From NCBI GenBank assembly GCA_958366985.1, contig CATXDC010000046.1, positions 1 to 5,408 on the forward strand: DNA of 5,408 bases, written 5' to 3'. The translations under genes were made by a program, and so were the position numbers. The DNA comes from an uncultured Oscillospiraceae bacterium. GTDB lineage: Bacteria > Bacillota > Clostridia > Oscillospirales > Acutalibacteraceae. Within the stretch, counting starts at the first letter, position 1; each line of letters starts with the position of its first letter. The notes under the pieces are model-generated. The model had not been told where the DNA came from. It saw only the letters and a program-made list of their open reading frames with translations, and did not search any database. Below are positions 1 to 5,390 of the stretch, in pieces.

Positions 1-4
1 ATGC

Positions 5-24
5 CGCCGTGGATTTACACGGTG
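5..24. repeat. Small inverted repeat (hairpin 1 of the left-end cluster)
   Basis: CCGTG at 7-11 and CACGG at 18-22 are perfect reverse complements around a 6-nt loop. In plus-strand RNA the stem extends outward through a G-U pair (6/23) and a C-G pair (5/24). No T-run follows it on either strand, so it is not a terminator by itself. It matters mainly as the first of several hairpins packed into the GC-rich left end. Confidence 0.4.
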
Positions 25-59
25 TTAGGTCGTCGTTGGTTTAGGATAAACGAAAGAAA

Positions 60-86
60 CGGCGGCTCTGAAAATCAAAGCCGCCG
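60..86 (-). terminator. Candidate rho-independent terminator of the leftward transporter operon
   Basis: CGGCGGCT at 60-67 and AGCCGCCG at 79-86 form a perfect 8-bp, very GC-rich stem with an 11-nt loop. Read on the minus strand, the stem is followed by TTTCTTTCGTTT (59 down to 48), a T-rich but interrupted tail. No T-run follows on the plus strand. It lies 116 nt past the stop of the last leftward gene, with only a second hairpin of interest between, so it would end the ABC-transporter/YxeA transcript. The interrupted T-run keeps confidence moderate. Confidence 0.5.
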
Positions 87-110
87 CTGGTCGTATGGGC
101 GTGTCAAAAG

Positions 111-156
111 GGCTGCTGTACGACGGCTTTTTTTCTTTTGCCGTCGTGCGGCAGCT
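111..156. repeat. Long inverted repeat with a T-rich loop (possible terminator or structured RNA)
   Basis: The core arms ACGACGGC (120-127) and GCCGTCGT (140-147) are perfect complements around the 12-nt loop TTTTTTTCTTTT (128-139). The stem continues outward to about 111/156. Two of the outer pairs (117/150 and 119/148) are G-U in a plus-strand RNA but A-C mismatches in a minus-strand RNA, so the full 16-17-bp stem is best formed by rightward transcripts. On the minus strand a weak CCTTTT tail (112-107) follows it, so it could also be a first, leaky terminator for the leftward operon. The role is unresolved. Confidence 0.5.
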
Positions 157-201
157 GATCTAAATATATTTCATTACAGGCACCTTTATTGTCCTGCGGG
201 G

Positions 202-549
202 TTATTCTTTATATTTTTCTTGAACAGAAGAAGGTAATTCATCAAACTGCATTTCAGCCCATGTTACAACCCCTCTGATGGGAGCCACTTTCAAGCACAG
301 ATACGCACCATCTGTGAGAACTTTGCTTGTTTCAAAAGTAACGTCTTTCGCATTACCACTTTCATCATAAGCAACCAATGTGTATTTATAGTTCATCGCA
401 CCATGCGGTGCAATATCTGTTACCCATCGGTTATCGATCTGCGTATAGTAGTCTGTATTGGTTTGCGTAGTGAGAAAAGCTACAGTCATAAAAGTAATTG
501 CTAGTACAGCAACGACAATCACAATTCCTATTTTTTTCTTAGAACTCAT
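202..549 (-). CDS. YxeA-like (DUF1093) small membrane-anchored or secreted protein
   Basis: This is a 115-residue protein with a short lysine-rich N-terminus (K4-K6), one hydrophobic segment at about residues 7-28 and a polar C-terminal domain. The segment is a signal peptide or membrane anchor that places the rest outside the cell. There is no lipobox cysteine. The domain shows the pattern I associate with YxeA/DUF1093 proteins: a YYTQI-type motif (34-38), a tyrosine-rich strand ending in a DESGNAKDVTF turn (62-72), GAYLCLKV (81-88) and GVVTWAEMQFDELP (93-106). The length matches B. subtilis YxeA. The molecular function of the family is not established. The gene sits 20 nt behind permease 2, and its start is supported by AGAGAGG at 558-564 with an 8-nt spacer. 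As the last gene of a transporter operon it may assist peptide sensing, capture or transporter function outside the membrane; that role is inferred. The family call is from remembered motifs, not a search. Confidence 0.82.
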   Translation of the reverse strand: MSSKKKIGIVIVVAVLAITFMTVAFLTTQTNTDYYTQIDNRWVTDIAPHGAMNYKYTLVAYDESGNAKDVTFETSKVLTDGAYLCLKVAPIRGVVTWAEMQFDELPSSVQEKYKE

Positions 550-569
550 AAAGGTTACCTCTCTTTCTT

Positions 570-1340
570 TTACCAGCCCTTTTTAGGTGCTGTGTGCTGT
601 GTTTTTTTAGCTTCTCTCTTTTCTGGTTTCTGTTTTACAAACATCAAAGCAATTCCAATAGCACACATAATCAGAATGCTAATAAAACACAGTCCTTTAT
701 TCCACATAACTCCTTCTGCGCCAGCTCGATAATTGATTAAACCAAGCGCAGCGGAGACAGGATATATAGATTGTAAAGTCCCATTTGCAAACATTCCTAT
801 AAACCCATATACAAAAGCGACGATAACCCCTACAAGGAAACTCCCTTTATGTCTGCTTGTCAGAACAATAATGGGTAGCATTGTCAAGTAAAGGAATAAT
901 CCTAACAATGCCATTTGCACCAATCCTGTAAGCGCAGGAATCAAAGCAAATCCATCATATCCCATGATAAAATTTGCAACGACTGTGAAAGCAAAGCACA
1001 CAATTCCTAAGAAAAGCGACAGAATTGCAGAAACAATCAATTTACCCGCCAGAAGTTTCCTAAATGAAATGGGTAATGTTTCAATATTTTTTAATGTGTC
1101 GTCTGTATATTCACGGGAAATCATATACCCACTAATCAGCGTGATACACATTGGGAAAATCATTGTTACAAAATGCTTAACTACCTGTTCAAAAAGAAAT
1201 TGGTAGTCCCATACCATTCCGTCATCGGCCATTGTAGTAAACAAGGTTAGCAGAACTGTAAGAAGCATGAGGGACACGCCAATCCAGACAATAAAATATC
1301 TTTTCAGCTTCATAAACTCGGTTTTTATAATTGTTACCAT
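570..1340 (-). CDS. ABC-2 type permease, second subunit (lantibiotic-immunity/bacitracin-export type)
   Basis: This 256-residue integral membrane protein has about six hydrophobic segments (roughly 16-34, 57-74, 101-127, 135-160, 168-190 and 218-238) and a basic, soluble C-terminal tail. The motif REYTDDTLKNIETLPI (76-91) after segment 2 is the cytoplasmic coupling region of ABC-2 permeases that contacts the ATPase. I chose the ATG at 1340 over an upstream in-frame ATG at 1397. The site AAAAGGAG (1349-1356) lies 8 nt before it, the product then opens with the typical MVTIIKTEFMKLKRYF, and the longer form would overlap permease 1 by 56 nt. Permease 1 stops one base before this start, so the two are probably translationally coupled. 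Its layout parallels permease 1, so they likely form the two different halves of one transporter pore, as LanE and LanG do. The substrate is inferred to be an antimicrobial peptide. Confidence 0.88.
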   Translation of the reverse strand: MVTIIKTEFMKLKRYFIVWIGVSLMLLTVLLTLFTTMADDGMVWDYQFLFEQVVKHFVTMIFPMCITLISGYMISREYTDDTLKNIETLPISFRKLLAGKLIVSAILSLFLGIVCFAFTVVANFIMGYDGFALIPALTGLVQMALLGLFLYLTMLPIIVLTSRHKGSFLVGVIVAFVYGFIGMFANGTLQSIYPVSAALGLINYRAGAEGVMWNKGLCFISILIMCAIGIALMFVKQKPEKREAKKTQHTAPKKGW

Positions 1341-1341
1341 T

Positions 1342-2145
1342 TCACTCACTCCTTTTCTTATAAAGATAGACCGCCAGAAGAAGTGAAACAACCCCAATTA
1401 CCCCCAAAGTTATAATTAGTTGAGGAGTAGAAGGTATCAATCCCATTTGAATGAAGTTCTGCAAATCCTCTGTGTCGTTTATAGCAGTACGAGAAGACAT
1501 TTGCTGGGTTCCCCACAACATAATGCTCGGTGTAGGCAGAGTAAGTACAAGCCATTTTGGAAGTGCTGTCATAGAAAATGTTGAGAGCAGGTTGAATACA
1601 CTATAAAATACACAAAGCATAATGGAAAAAATATAGGATCTGCTGAAAAATACAATCAGCAATACCAGCGGTAATGCACTAATCGCAATCAATAATCCGT
1701 AAACAGCGGAAAACAATACCTTAAACAAAATATCGGTCACTCCGAAAAAGACAAAACCGCAAAGGATAGAGGCCACAGTCGAAGATATACAAAACGCAAT
1801 ACTAAGCAATAATAAAACAATGCACTTTGCGATAACCATCTGTGAACTTGTTATCGGAATTGTCCGTAGGTTTTTAAAGGTGTCGTTATCTCGCTCCATA
1901 AAAAAGAGGAGTGCTGCAACAATTCCTAAAATGCAGGGAAGAAGTAGCAACATACCAAAACCGATTACGGATTGCCACAGGGCGTCAAAAGCTGCTGCTT
2001 TTGTAGCGTATTTGTTCTGCGCCGTGTTCAGATAATAGATAATGGCAGTTAGCGGGATTGGAAACAGAAAAGATGCCGCCAATACCAACTGCACGAACAT
2101 TTTTCTTTTCAGTTTCCAAAACTCGCACCGAATCAAGTTAAGCAA
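1342..2145 (-). CDS. ABC-2 type permease, first subunit (lantibiotic-immunity/bacitracin-export type)
   Basis: This permease of 267 residues has about six hydrophobic segments. The first (about 17-39) follows the N-terminal motif LIRCEFWKLKRK. The coupling motif MERDNDTFKNLRTIPI (83-98) aligns with REYTDDTLKNIETLPI of permease 2, marking the two as diverged copies of one fold that likely heterodimerise with the ATPase. No ATG fits the beginning. A GTG at 2154 has its purine run directly against it, whereas a TTG at 2145 has AGGGGG (2154-2159) 8 nt upstream and gives the familiar MLNLIRCEFWKLKRK start; I prefer the TTG. With that start the gene overlaps the ATPase end by 8 nt (17 nt with GTG), so translation is probably coupled. 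The rare start codon may lower output relative to the ATPase. It would act in the cytoplasmic membrane to expel or flip a peptide; the substrate is inferred. Confidence 0.87.
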   Translation of the reverse strand: MLNLIRCEFWKLKRKMFVQLVLAASFLFPIPLTAIIYYLNTAQNKYATKAAAFDALWQSVIGFGMLLLLPCILGIVAALLFFMERDNDTFKNLRTIPITSSQMVIAKCIVLLLLSIAFCISSTVASILCGFVFFGVTDILFKVLFSAVYGLLIAISALPLVLLIVFFSRSYIFSIMLCVFYSVFNLLSTFSMTALPKWLVLTLPTPSIMLWGTQQMSSRTAINDTEDLQNFIQMGLIPSTPQLIITLGVIGVVSLLLAVYLYKKRSE

Positions 2146-3061
2146 TCCCCTCACCCCCTGTTATCTTTTTGAAGTAGTCCTCTAAAGTATCCTCACAAAG
2201 ATGGACTTCTTGAATCTCAATTCCTGATTCGACAAAAGAACGGTTAATCCTTTCCACTGGCAGGGTCATATCGTAGAGATACAGATTATTGGCATCTGTA
2301 AGGCGAAAATCTTTGCTGTGAAATGTTGCAGCAATAATTTTCGCAGCTTTTTGTGCATCCGATACGCAGAAGTGGATGAACTTGGCGTTTTTCGCCTCCA
2401 ATTCTTTCAGACTTTCTTCTTCTAGCAACTTGCCGTGGTCAATAATTCCCACATCGTCTGCAAGCAGAGAGATTTCCGAAAGAATATGACTGGAAATTAA
2501 AATGGTTTTACCGCTGGTATCACACAATTCTCGGATAAAATCTCGCACTTCCGCAATGCCGATGGGGTCGAGGCCGTTAATCGGTTCGTCCAAAATCAAA
2601 AGTTCCGGGTTGTGCATGACGGCCAGAGCAATCGCCAACCGCTGCTTCATACCAAGAGAATATTGGGAAAACAACTTCTTGTCCCGGTAAGGTAGATTGA
2701 CAAGTTCCAATGCATTTTTGATATATTTGGGGCTCCTTAATCCTCGAAGTTCAGCAAAGATTTTTAGGTTTTCCGTTCCTGTCAAATTGGGGTAAAAGCC
2801 CGGCGACTCAATCAGACAGCCTATACGGGGCAGGATATTCTTTTCGTTGCCCTGAAAGGGCTTTCCAAATATCGTTACCTCGCCAGACGTGGGAGCCGTC
2901 AGTCCCAGCAACATCCGCATGGTCGTGGTCTTACCTGCACCGTTGCGTCCCAACAGCCCGTAGATACGGCCCTTTTTCACATGAATATTCAGATGGGAAA
3001 CACTGGTCTGACTTCCATACTTTTTTGTCAGATCATGTGTTTCAATAATGTAATCGTTCAT
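2138..3061 (-). CDS. ABC transporter ATP-binding protein, LanF/BcrA type with E-loop
   Basis: This is a 307-residue nucleotide-binding subunit that powers the two permeases encoded next to it. Visible motifs in order: Walker A GRNGAGKT (38-45, K44), signature YSLGMKQRL (134-142), Walker B LLILDEP (154-160, D158 and catalytic E159), D-loop NGLDP (162-166) and switch H192. At the Q-loop position the protein reads CLIESPGFYP, with E85 replacing glutamine. This 'E-loop' is known from lantibiotic-immunity ATPases (LanF) and points to that subfamily over generic ABC-2 exporters. The C-terminal ~75 residues end in TLEDYFKKIT, usual for BcrA-like proteins. ATG at 3061 is preferred over the adjacent GTG at 3064 because AAAGGAGG (3070-3077) then lies 8 nt upstream. 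It is first in the leftward operon and divergent from the two-component genes, across a region with regulator-type repeats. Resistance to a bacteriocin, bacitracin or host peptide is inferred; drug identity cannot be read. Confidence 0.93.
   Translation of the reverse strand: MNDYIIETHDLTKKYGSQTSVSHLNIHVKKGRIYGLLGRNGAGKTTTMRMLLGLTAPTSGEVTIFGKPFQGNEKNILPRIGCLIESPGFYPNLTGTENLKIFAELRGLRSPKYIKNALELVNLPYRDKKLFSQYSLGMKQRLAIALAVMHNPELLILDEPINGLDPIGIAEVRDFIRELCDTSGKTILISSHILSEISLLADDVGIIDHGKLLEEESLKELEAKNAKFIHFCVSDAQKAAKIIAATFHSKDFRLTDANNLYLYDMTLPVERINRSFVESGIEIQEVHLCEDTLEDYFKKITGGEGIA
2154..2159 (-). promoter_or_regulatory. Ribosome binding site that decides a TTG start for permease 1
   Basis: Minus-strand AGGGGG lies inside the last codons of the ATPase gene, 8 nt before the TTG at 2145. 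The alternative GTG overlaps the final G of this run and has no site at a workable distance. The site is therefore the main evidence for the non-ATG start. Confidence 0.5.
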
Positions 3062-3092
3062 CACTTATGCCTCCTTTTTTGTTTGTGTACTC

Positions 3093-3103
3093 AGCATAAC
3101 ATA
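3093..3103 (-). promoter_or_regulatory. Candidate -10 region of the leftward transporter operon
   Basis: Minus-strand TATGTT (3103-3098) and TATGCT (3098-3093) are overlapping -10-like hexamers about 32-42 nt before the ATPase start codon. Neither has a TTGACA-like -35 at 16-18 bp. Instead the TTGAG repeats occupy the -25 to -57 zone. That fits a promoter that needs a bound OmpR-family activator, as in PhoB- or SpaR-controlled promoters. The exact hexamer is uncertain. Confidence 0.35.
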
Positions 3104-3107
3104 TCAA

Positions 3108-3150
3108 CTTTGAGATAACATTGAGCCAACCTTGAGTTTACTTTGAGATT
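3108..3150. promoter_or_regulatory. Four direct repeats with exact 11-bp period: probable response-regulator binding array
   Basis: TTGAG occurs at 3110-3114, 3121-3125, 3132-3136 and 3143-3147, each start exactly 11 bp after the last. The base before each core is T, A, C and T, and the base before that is always C, so the unit is CNTTGAG plus four variable bases. One helical turn of spacing puts all copies on the same DNA face, the arrangement used by dimers of OmpR/PhoB-family regulators. The subtilin regulator SpaR is known to use TTGAT-like pentanucleotides at the same spacing. The array lies between the divergent transporter and regulator genes and covers the expected -35 zone of the leftward promoter. 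Binding by the adjacent regulator is inferred. Confidence 0.72.
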
Positions 3151-3162
3151 TCAAGGTCAGAA

Positions 3163-3191
3163 TAGGCATTTTACCTATCTTGAGGTATAAT
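3163..3191 (+). promoter_or_regulatory. Promoter of the response regulator/kinase operon
   Basis: A perfect TATAAT -10 stands at 3186-3191, 28 nt before the regulator start codon. The -35 position at 17-bp spacing (3163-3168, TAGGCA) is poor. A fifth CTTGAG (3179-3184) lies in the spacer directly before the -10. It is out of phase with the upstream array (37 bp from the last copy). A protein bound there could hinder polymerase, so self-repression is possible but unproven. Confidence 0.55.
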
Positions 3192-3219
3192 AAGAGCAAC
3201 AAATAAAAGGTGGTGCCTT

Positions 3220-3915
3220 ATGAACGATAAAAGAATCCTTGTAGTTGATGATGAAACAGATTTGTTGGAGATGGTAAAATCTATTTTTACAAGAGCAGGA
3301 TTTACACAGGTATTGACGGCTTCGTCTGGCGAGGCAGCCTTAAAAATGTGTGAGGAGCAAGAACCAGATATGATGATACTCGATGTTATGATGCCTGGTA
3401 TGGATGGGTTTGCTGCATTAAAAGAACTACGAAAGACCAGCAAAATTCCTGTCTTAATGCTGACAGCTCGTGGCGAGGCCGAAGATAAATTTGTAGGCTT
3501 TGAAAATGGTGCAGACGACTATCTGTTAAAACCATTCTTACCAAAAGAATTACTATTTCGAGTACAGGCTATATTGAAACGCGTTTACCCGGAGAAAGAG
3601 CGGAAAGTGTTCTTTGACGCTGCTACGGTTGATCTGGAAAAAGCAATCGTCCAGAGAAGCGGAGAAAGTATTTCGCTGACAGCCAAAGAGTTTCAACTTT
3701 TTGAAAAACTGTATGAAAATCAAGGCAGGATCGTTACCACAGGCGCATTATGTCAAGCAATATGCGGTGATTTCTGGCAAGGATACGAAAGTACATTAGC
3801 AACTCATATCCGGCATCTAAGAGAAAAAATCGAGGAAAATCCTTCAAAACCAGTTGCGCTTGTAACAATTAAAGGAATTGGGTATCGTCTGAACATTAAG
3901 GGGGTGCAAACGTGA
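3220..3915 (+). CDS. OmpR-family response regulator (receiver plus winged helix)
   Basis: This 231-residue cytoplasmic transcription factor is the output half of the two-component system. The receiver (about 4-118) has the acidic pair D10/D11, phosphoacceptor D55 in LDVMMPGMDG, T82 and K104 in KPF, so it appears fully active. The C-terminal winged-helix domain (about 130-228) holds a probable recognition helix around T192-I204 and the wing motif IKGIGYRL (217-224), which places it in the OmpR/PhoB group. Such proteins bind direct repeats near 11 bp, matching the TTGAG array just upstream. The start is supported by AAAAGGTGG (3205-3213) with a 6-nt spacer. Its stop codon overlaps the kinase start by 4 nt (GTGA), so both are made from one message. 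Likely target: the divergent transporter operon and perhaps its own promoter. The specific subfamily (LanR-like versus VanR-like) cannot be settled by eye. Confidence 0.94.
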   Translation: MNDKRILVVDDETDLLEMVKSIFTRAGFTQVLTASSGEAALKMCEEQEPDMMILDVMMPGMDGFAALKELRKTSKIPVLMLTARGEAEDKFVGFENGADDYLLKPFLPKELLFRVQAILKRVYPEKERKVFFDAATVDLEKAIVQRSGESISLTAKEFQLFEKLYENQGRIVTTGALCQAICGDFWQGYESTLATHIRHLREKIEENPSKPVALVTIKGIGYRLNIKGVQT

Positions 3916-5282
3916 ACAAATCAGAGCGATTTTTTCGCCGCTATATATTTTCAATAGTCAGTATCATCATTCTCTTTCTATTCGTCAATATTTTGTTAGT
4001 AACCTCTTTCTTTGCAGCCGCCTATTTAGGGAATGTAAAAAACTCAAATTTCCCGATTGAAGATTTTTCAAATCATATCACAGAAACTAACGGGCAATTC
4101 AATGCCGATATACAGGCAGAGGAAATGTTAAACAATGCTTGCGCATGGGCCATGATTTTGGATGAAAATGGAAACATAATTTGGGAAATGAATGTGCCGG
4201 AAGAATTGCCGCGCCACTATTCCACAACGGACGTTGCTATGTTCAGCCGTTGGTATCTTAACAGTTATCCAGTTAATATTTGGAATCGACAAGGCAGCCT
4301 TTTAGTTGTTGGTTTCCCGCAGGGATATGTAACGAATTACTACACTTCCATCAAAACTCAATATGTTCGGCCGATAGCGTTTGGATTTTTAGCCGCTGTC
4401 TGTATCAATGTTTTGTTAATGTTGTATCTATTTGTCCGAAATGCCCACCGGATTGAAAAAGCTATGGAGCCGATTTTGAATGGCATACGACATCTTTCAT
4501 CCGGGCATCCCGTTCATCTGGAAGAAAACGGGGAGTTAGCAGAAATCAATGCCGGTTTGAATAAAGCCGGTGATTACTTACTAAAAAAAGATAACACCCG
4601 CGCCGAATGGATCAGGGGTATTTCTCACGATATACGCACGCCGCTTTCTATGATTTTAGGGTATGCCAGCGAAATTGAAGAAACTTCTTCTTTGCCGGAA
4701 ACCACCAGAAAGCAAGCGGAAATTATCCGCAAACATAGCGAAAAACTAAAGAATTTAGTTGAGAATTTGAATTTGACTACAAAACTGGAATATTCCATGC
4801 AGCCTATGCAAAAGCAAACACTTGTCCCGGTAGAATTGGCGAGGCAAGCCGTAAGTGAAGTTTTGAATGATGGCCTATCAGACAAATATGAATTAGAGCT
4901 ATCAGAAGATAATCCCGGAAAAGCTATCACTATTACTGGCGATCAATCCTTACTAAACCGGATGTTATGCAATTTAATCAGGAATTGTATTGTCCATAAT
5001 CCAAACGGGTGTAGGATACAAGTATCAGTAGGAAGCTGTGATAGAACGTGTACCTTTTCTGTAATAGACAATGGCTGTGGAATAAGTGAGCCGCAACTAA
5101 ACACATTGAATAACGACAGAGATATTTCCAGTACGCAAAAGCAAACGGGAGAAATCGAGCATGGGCTGGGTCTTAAAATCGTGCGGCAGATTGTGAAAAT
5201 ACATCAAGGCACAATTCAATTTTCTGATACTGCCCCGCACGGATTAAGCGTAGAAGTTGTTATTCCAATAGAAATATATTAA
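3912..5282 (+). CDS. Sensor histidine kinase with a large extracytoplasmic sensing domain
   Basis: This 456-residue membrane kinase partners the regulator encoded just before it. Two membrane segments (about 11-38 and 154-175) bracket an outside loop of ~113 residues. Its stretch AMILDENGNIIWEMN (80-94), followed by an aromatic-rich SRWYLNSYPVNIW (112-124), suggests a PAS/Cache-like sensor fold. A degenerate HAMP-like linker follows (about 176-230). The phosphoacceptor is H239 in ISHDIRTPL. The ATPase domain shows the N box NLIRNCIVHN (354-363, N358), G1 DNGCG (386-390) and G2 HGLGLKIV (417-424), so catalysis looks intact. The start is GTG at 3912 with a GGGGG site (3900-3904) upstream; the 4-nt overlap with the regulator implies coupled translation. 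BceS-type kinases have almost no outside loop and rely on their transporter for sensing. This one should read a ligand itself, presumably the peptide exported by the adjacent ABC system. Confidence 0.93.
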   Translation: MNKSERFFRRYIFSIVSIIILFLFVNILLVTSFFAAAYLGNVKNSNFPIEDFSNHITETNGQFNADIQAEEMLNNACAWAMILDENGNIIWEMNVPEELPRHYSTTDVAMFSRWYLNSYPVNIWNRQGSLLVVGFPQGYVTNYYTSIKTQYVRPIAFGFLAAVCINVLLMLYLFVRNAHRIEKAMEPILNGIRHLSSGHPVHLEENGELAEINAGLNKAGDYLLKKDNTRAEWIRGISHDIRTPLSMILGYASEIEETSSLPETTRKQAEIIRKHSEKLKNLVENLNLTTKLEYSMQPMQKQTLVPVELARQAVSEVLNDGLSDKYELELSEDNPGKAITITGDQSLLNRMLCNLIRNCIVHNPNGCRIQVSVGSCDRTCTFSVIDNGCGISEPQLNTLNNDRDISSTQKQTGEIEHGLGLKIVRQIVKIHQGTIQFSDTAPHGLSVEVVIPIEIY

Positions 5283-5390
5283 CTTATAATAGACAGACAA
5301 AAACAAGAAATAAAATACTACCTCACATCAAATTTCATTACATTCTCATAATTCAACCCGAAATGTACAATGATATAGGGTGATATGAGA
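5283..5390. other. Intergenic region after the kinase gene
   Basis: This AT-rich gap of 108 bases holds no supported gene and no clear terminator after the kinase; there is no GC-rich stem with a T-run on the plus strand. It contains the left arm of a 10-bp inverted repeat and a weak promoter-like pair, TTCTCA (5343-5348) and TACAAT (5366-5371), at 17 bp. That pair would put the transcript start almost on the next ribosome site, so I do not call it a promoter. Read-through from the kinase into the next gene is possible. Confidence 0.5.

Larger units (their letters stand above)
1..201. other. GC-rich left end without a supported gene
   Basis: The first ~160 bases average about 53% G+C by my count, clearly above the cargo to the right, and contain several small dyads. 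A reading frame from base 1 to 237 runs through the poly-T loop and into the antisense of the YxeA-like gene; I do not believe it. Rightward frames stopping at 28 or 44 could be the last codons of an upstream gene, but 8-13 codons cannot be identified. From about 160 to 201 the sequence is AT-rich spacer behind the leftward operon. Confidence 0.5.

Noticed and set aside
167..178. TTTCATTACA shared with 5333-5342, considered as possible element end repeats
   Set aside because: The match is a short AT-rich 10-mer, the flanks diverge at once, and both copies have the same orientation with no duplication or integrase nearby; chance is the simpler reading.
169..190. Leftward mini-frame ATG AAA TAT ATT TAG preceded by AAGGTG
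   Set aside because: It encodes only four residues. The resemblance to the regulator's start region is short and could be chance.
1..237. Rightward 78-codon frame
   Set aside because: It crosses two strong hairpins and a T-run (giving a phenylalanine stretch), ends antisense in the YxeA-like gene, has no visible ribosome site because it begins at the window edge, and matches no family I know.
964..1206. Rightward 80-codon frame
   Set aside because: It is antisense inside permease 2, which has clear membrane segments and a coupling motif; no ribosome site was noted before it.
1358..1555. Leftward 65-codon frame inside permease 1
   Set aside because: It is a shifted frame of the permease gene with no recognisable motif; I see no frameshift in the permease that would make it relevant.
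3171..3443. Leftward 90-codon frame
   Set aside because: It is antisense to the receiver domain of the regulator, whose catalytic residues are all present on the other strand.
4625..4930. Leftward 101-codon frame
   Set aside because: It is antisense to the kinase dimerisation region that carries H239; no motif or ribosome site supports it.
5257..5290. TTGTTA ... TATAAT promoter-like pair at the kinase gene end
   Set aside because: The spacer is 22 bp, too long for a normal sigma-A promoter, and the region is AT-rich enough to give TATAAT by chance.
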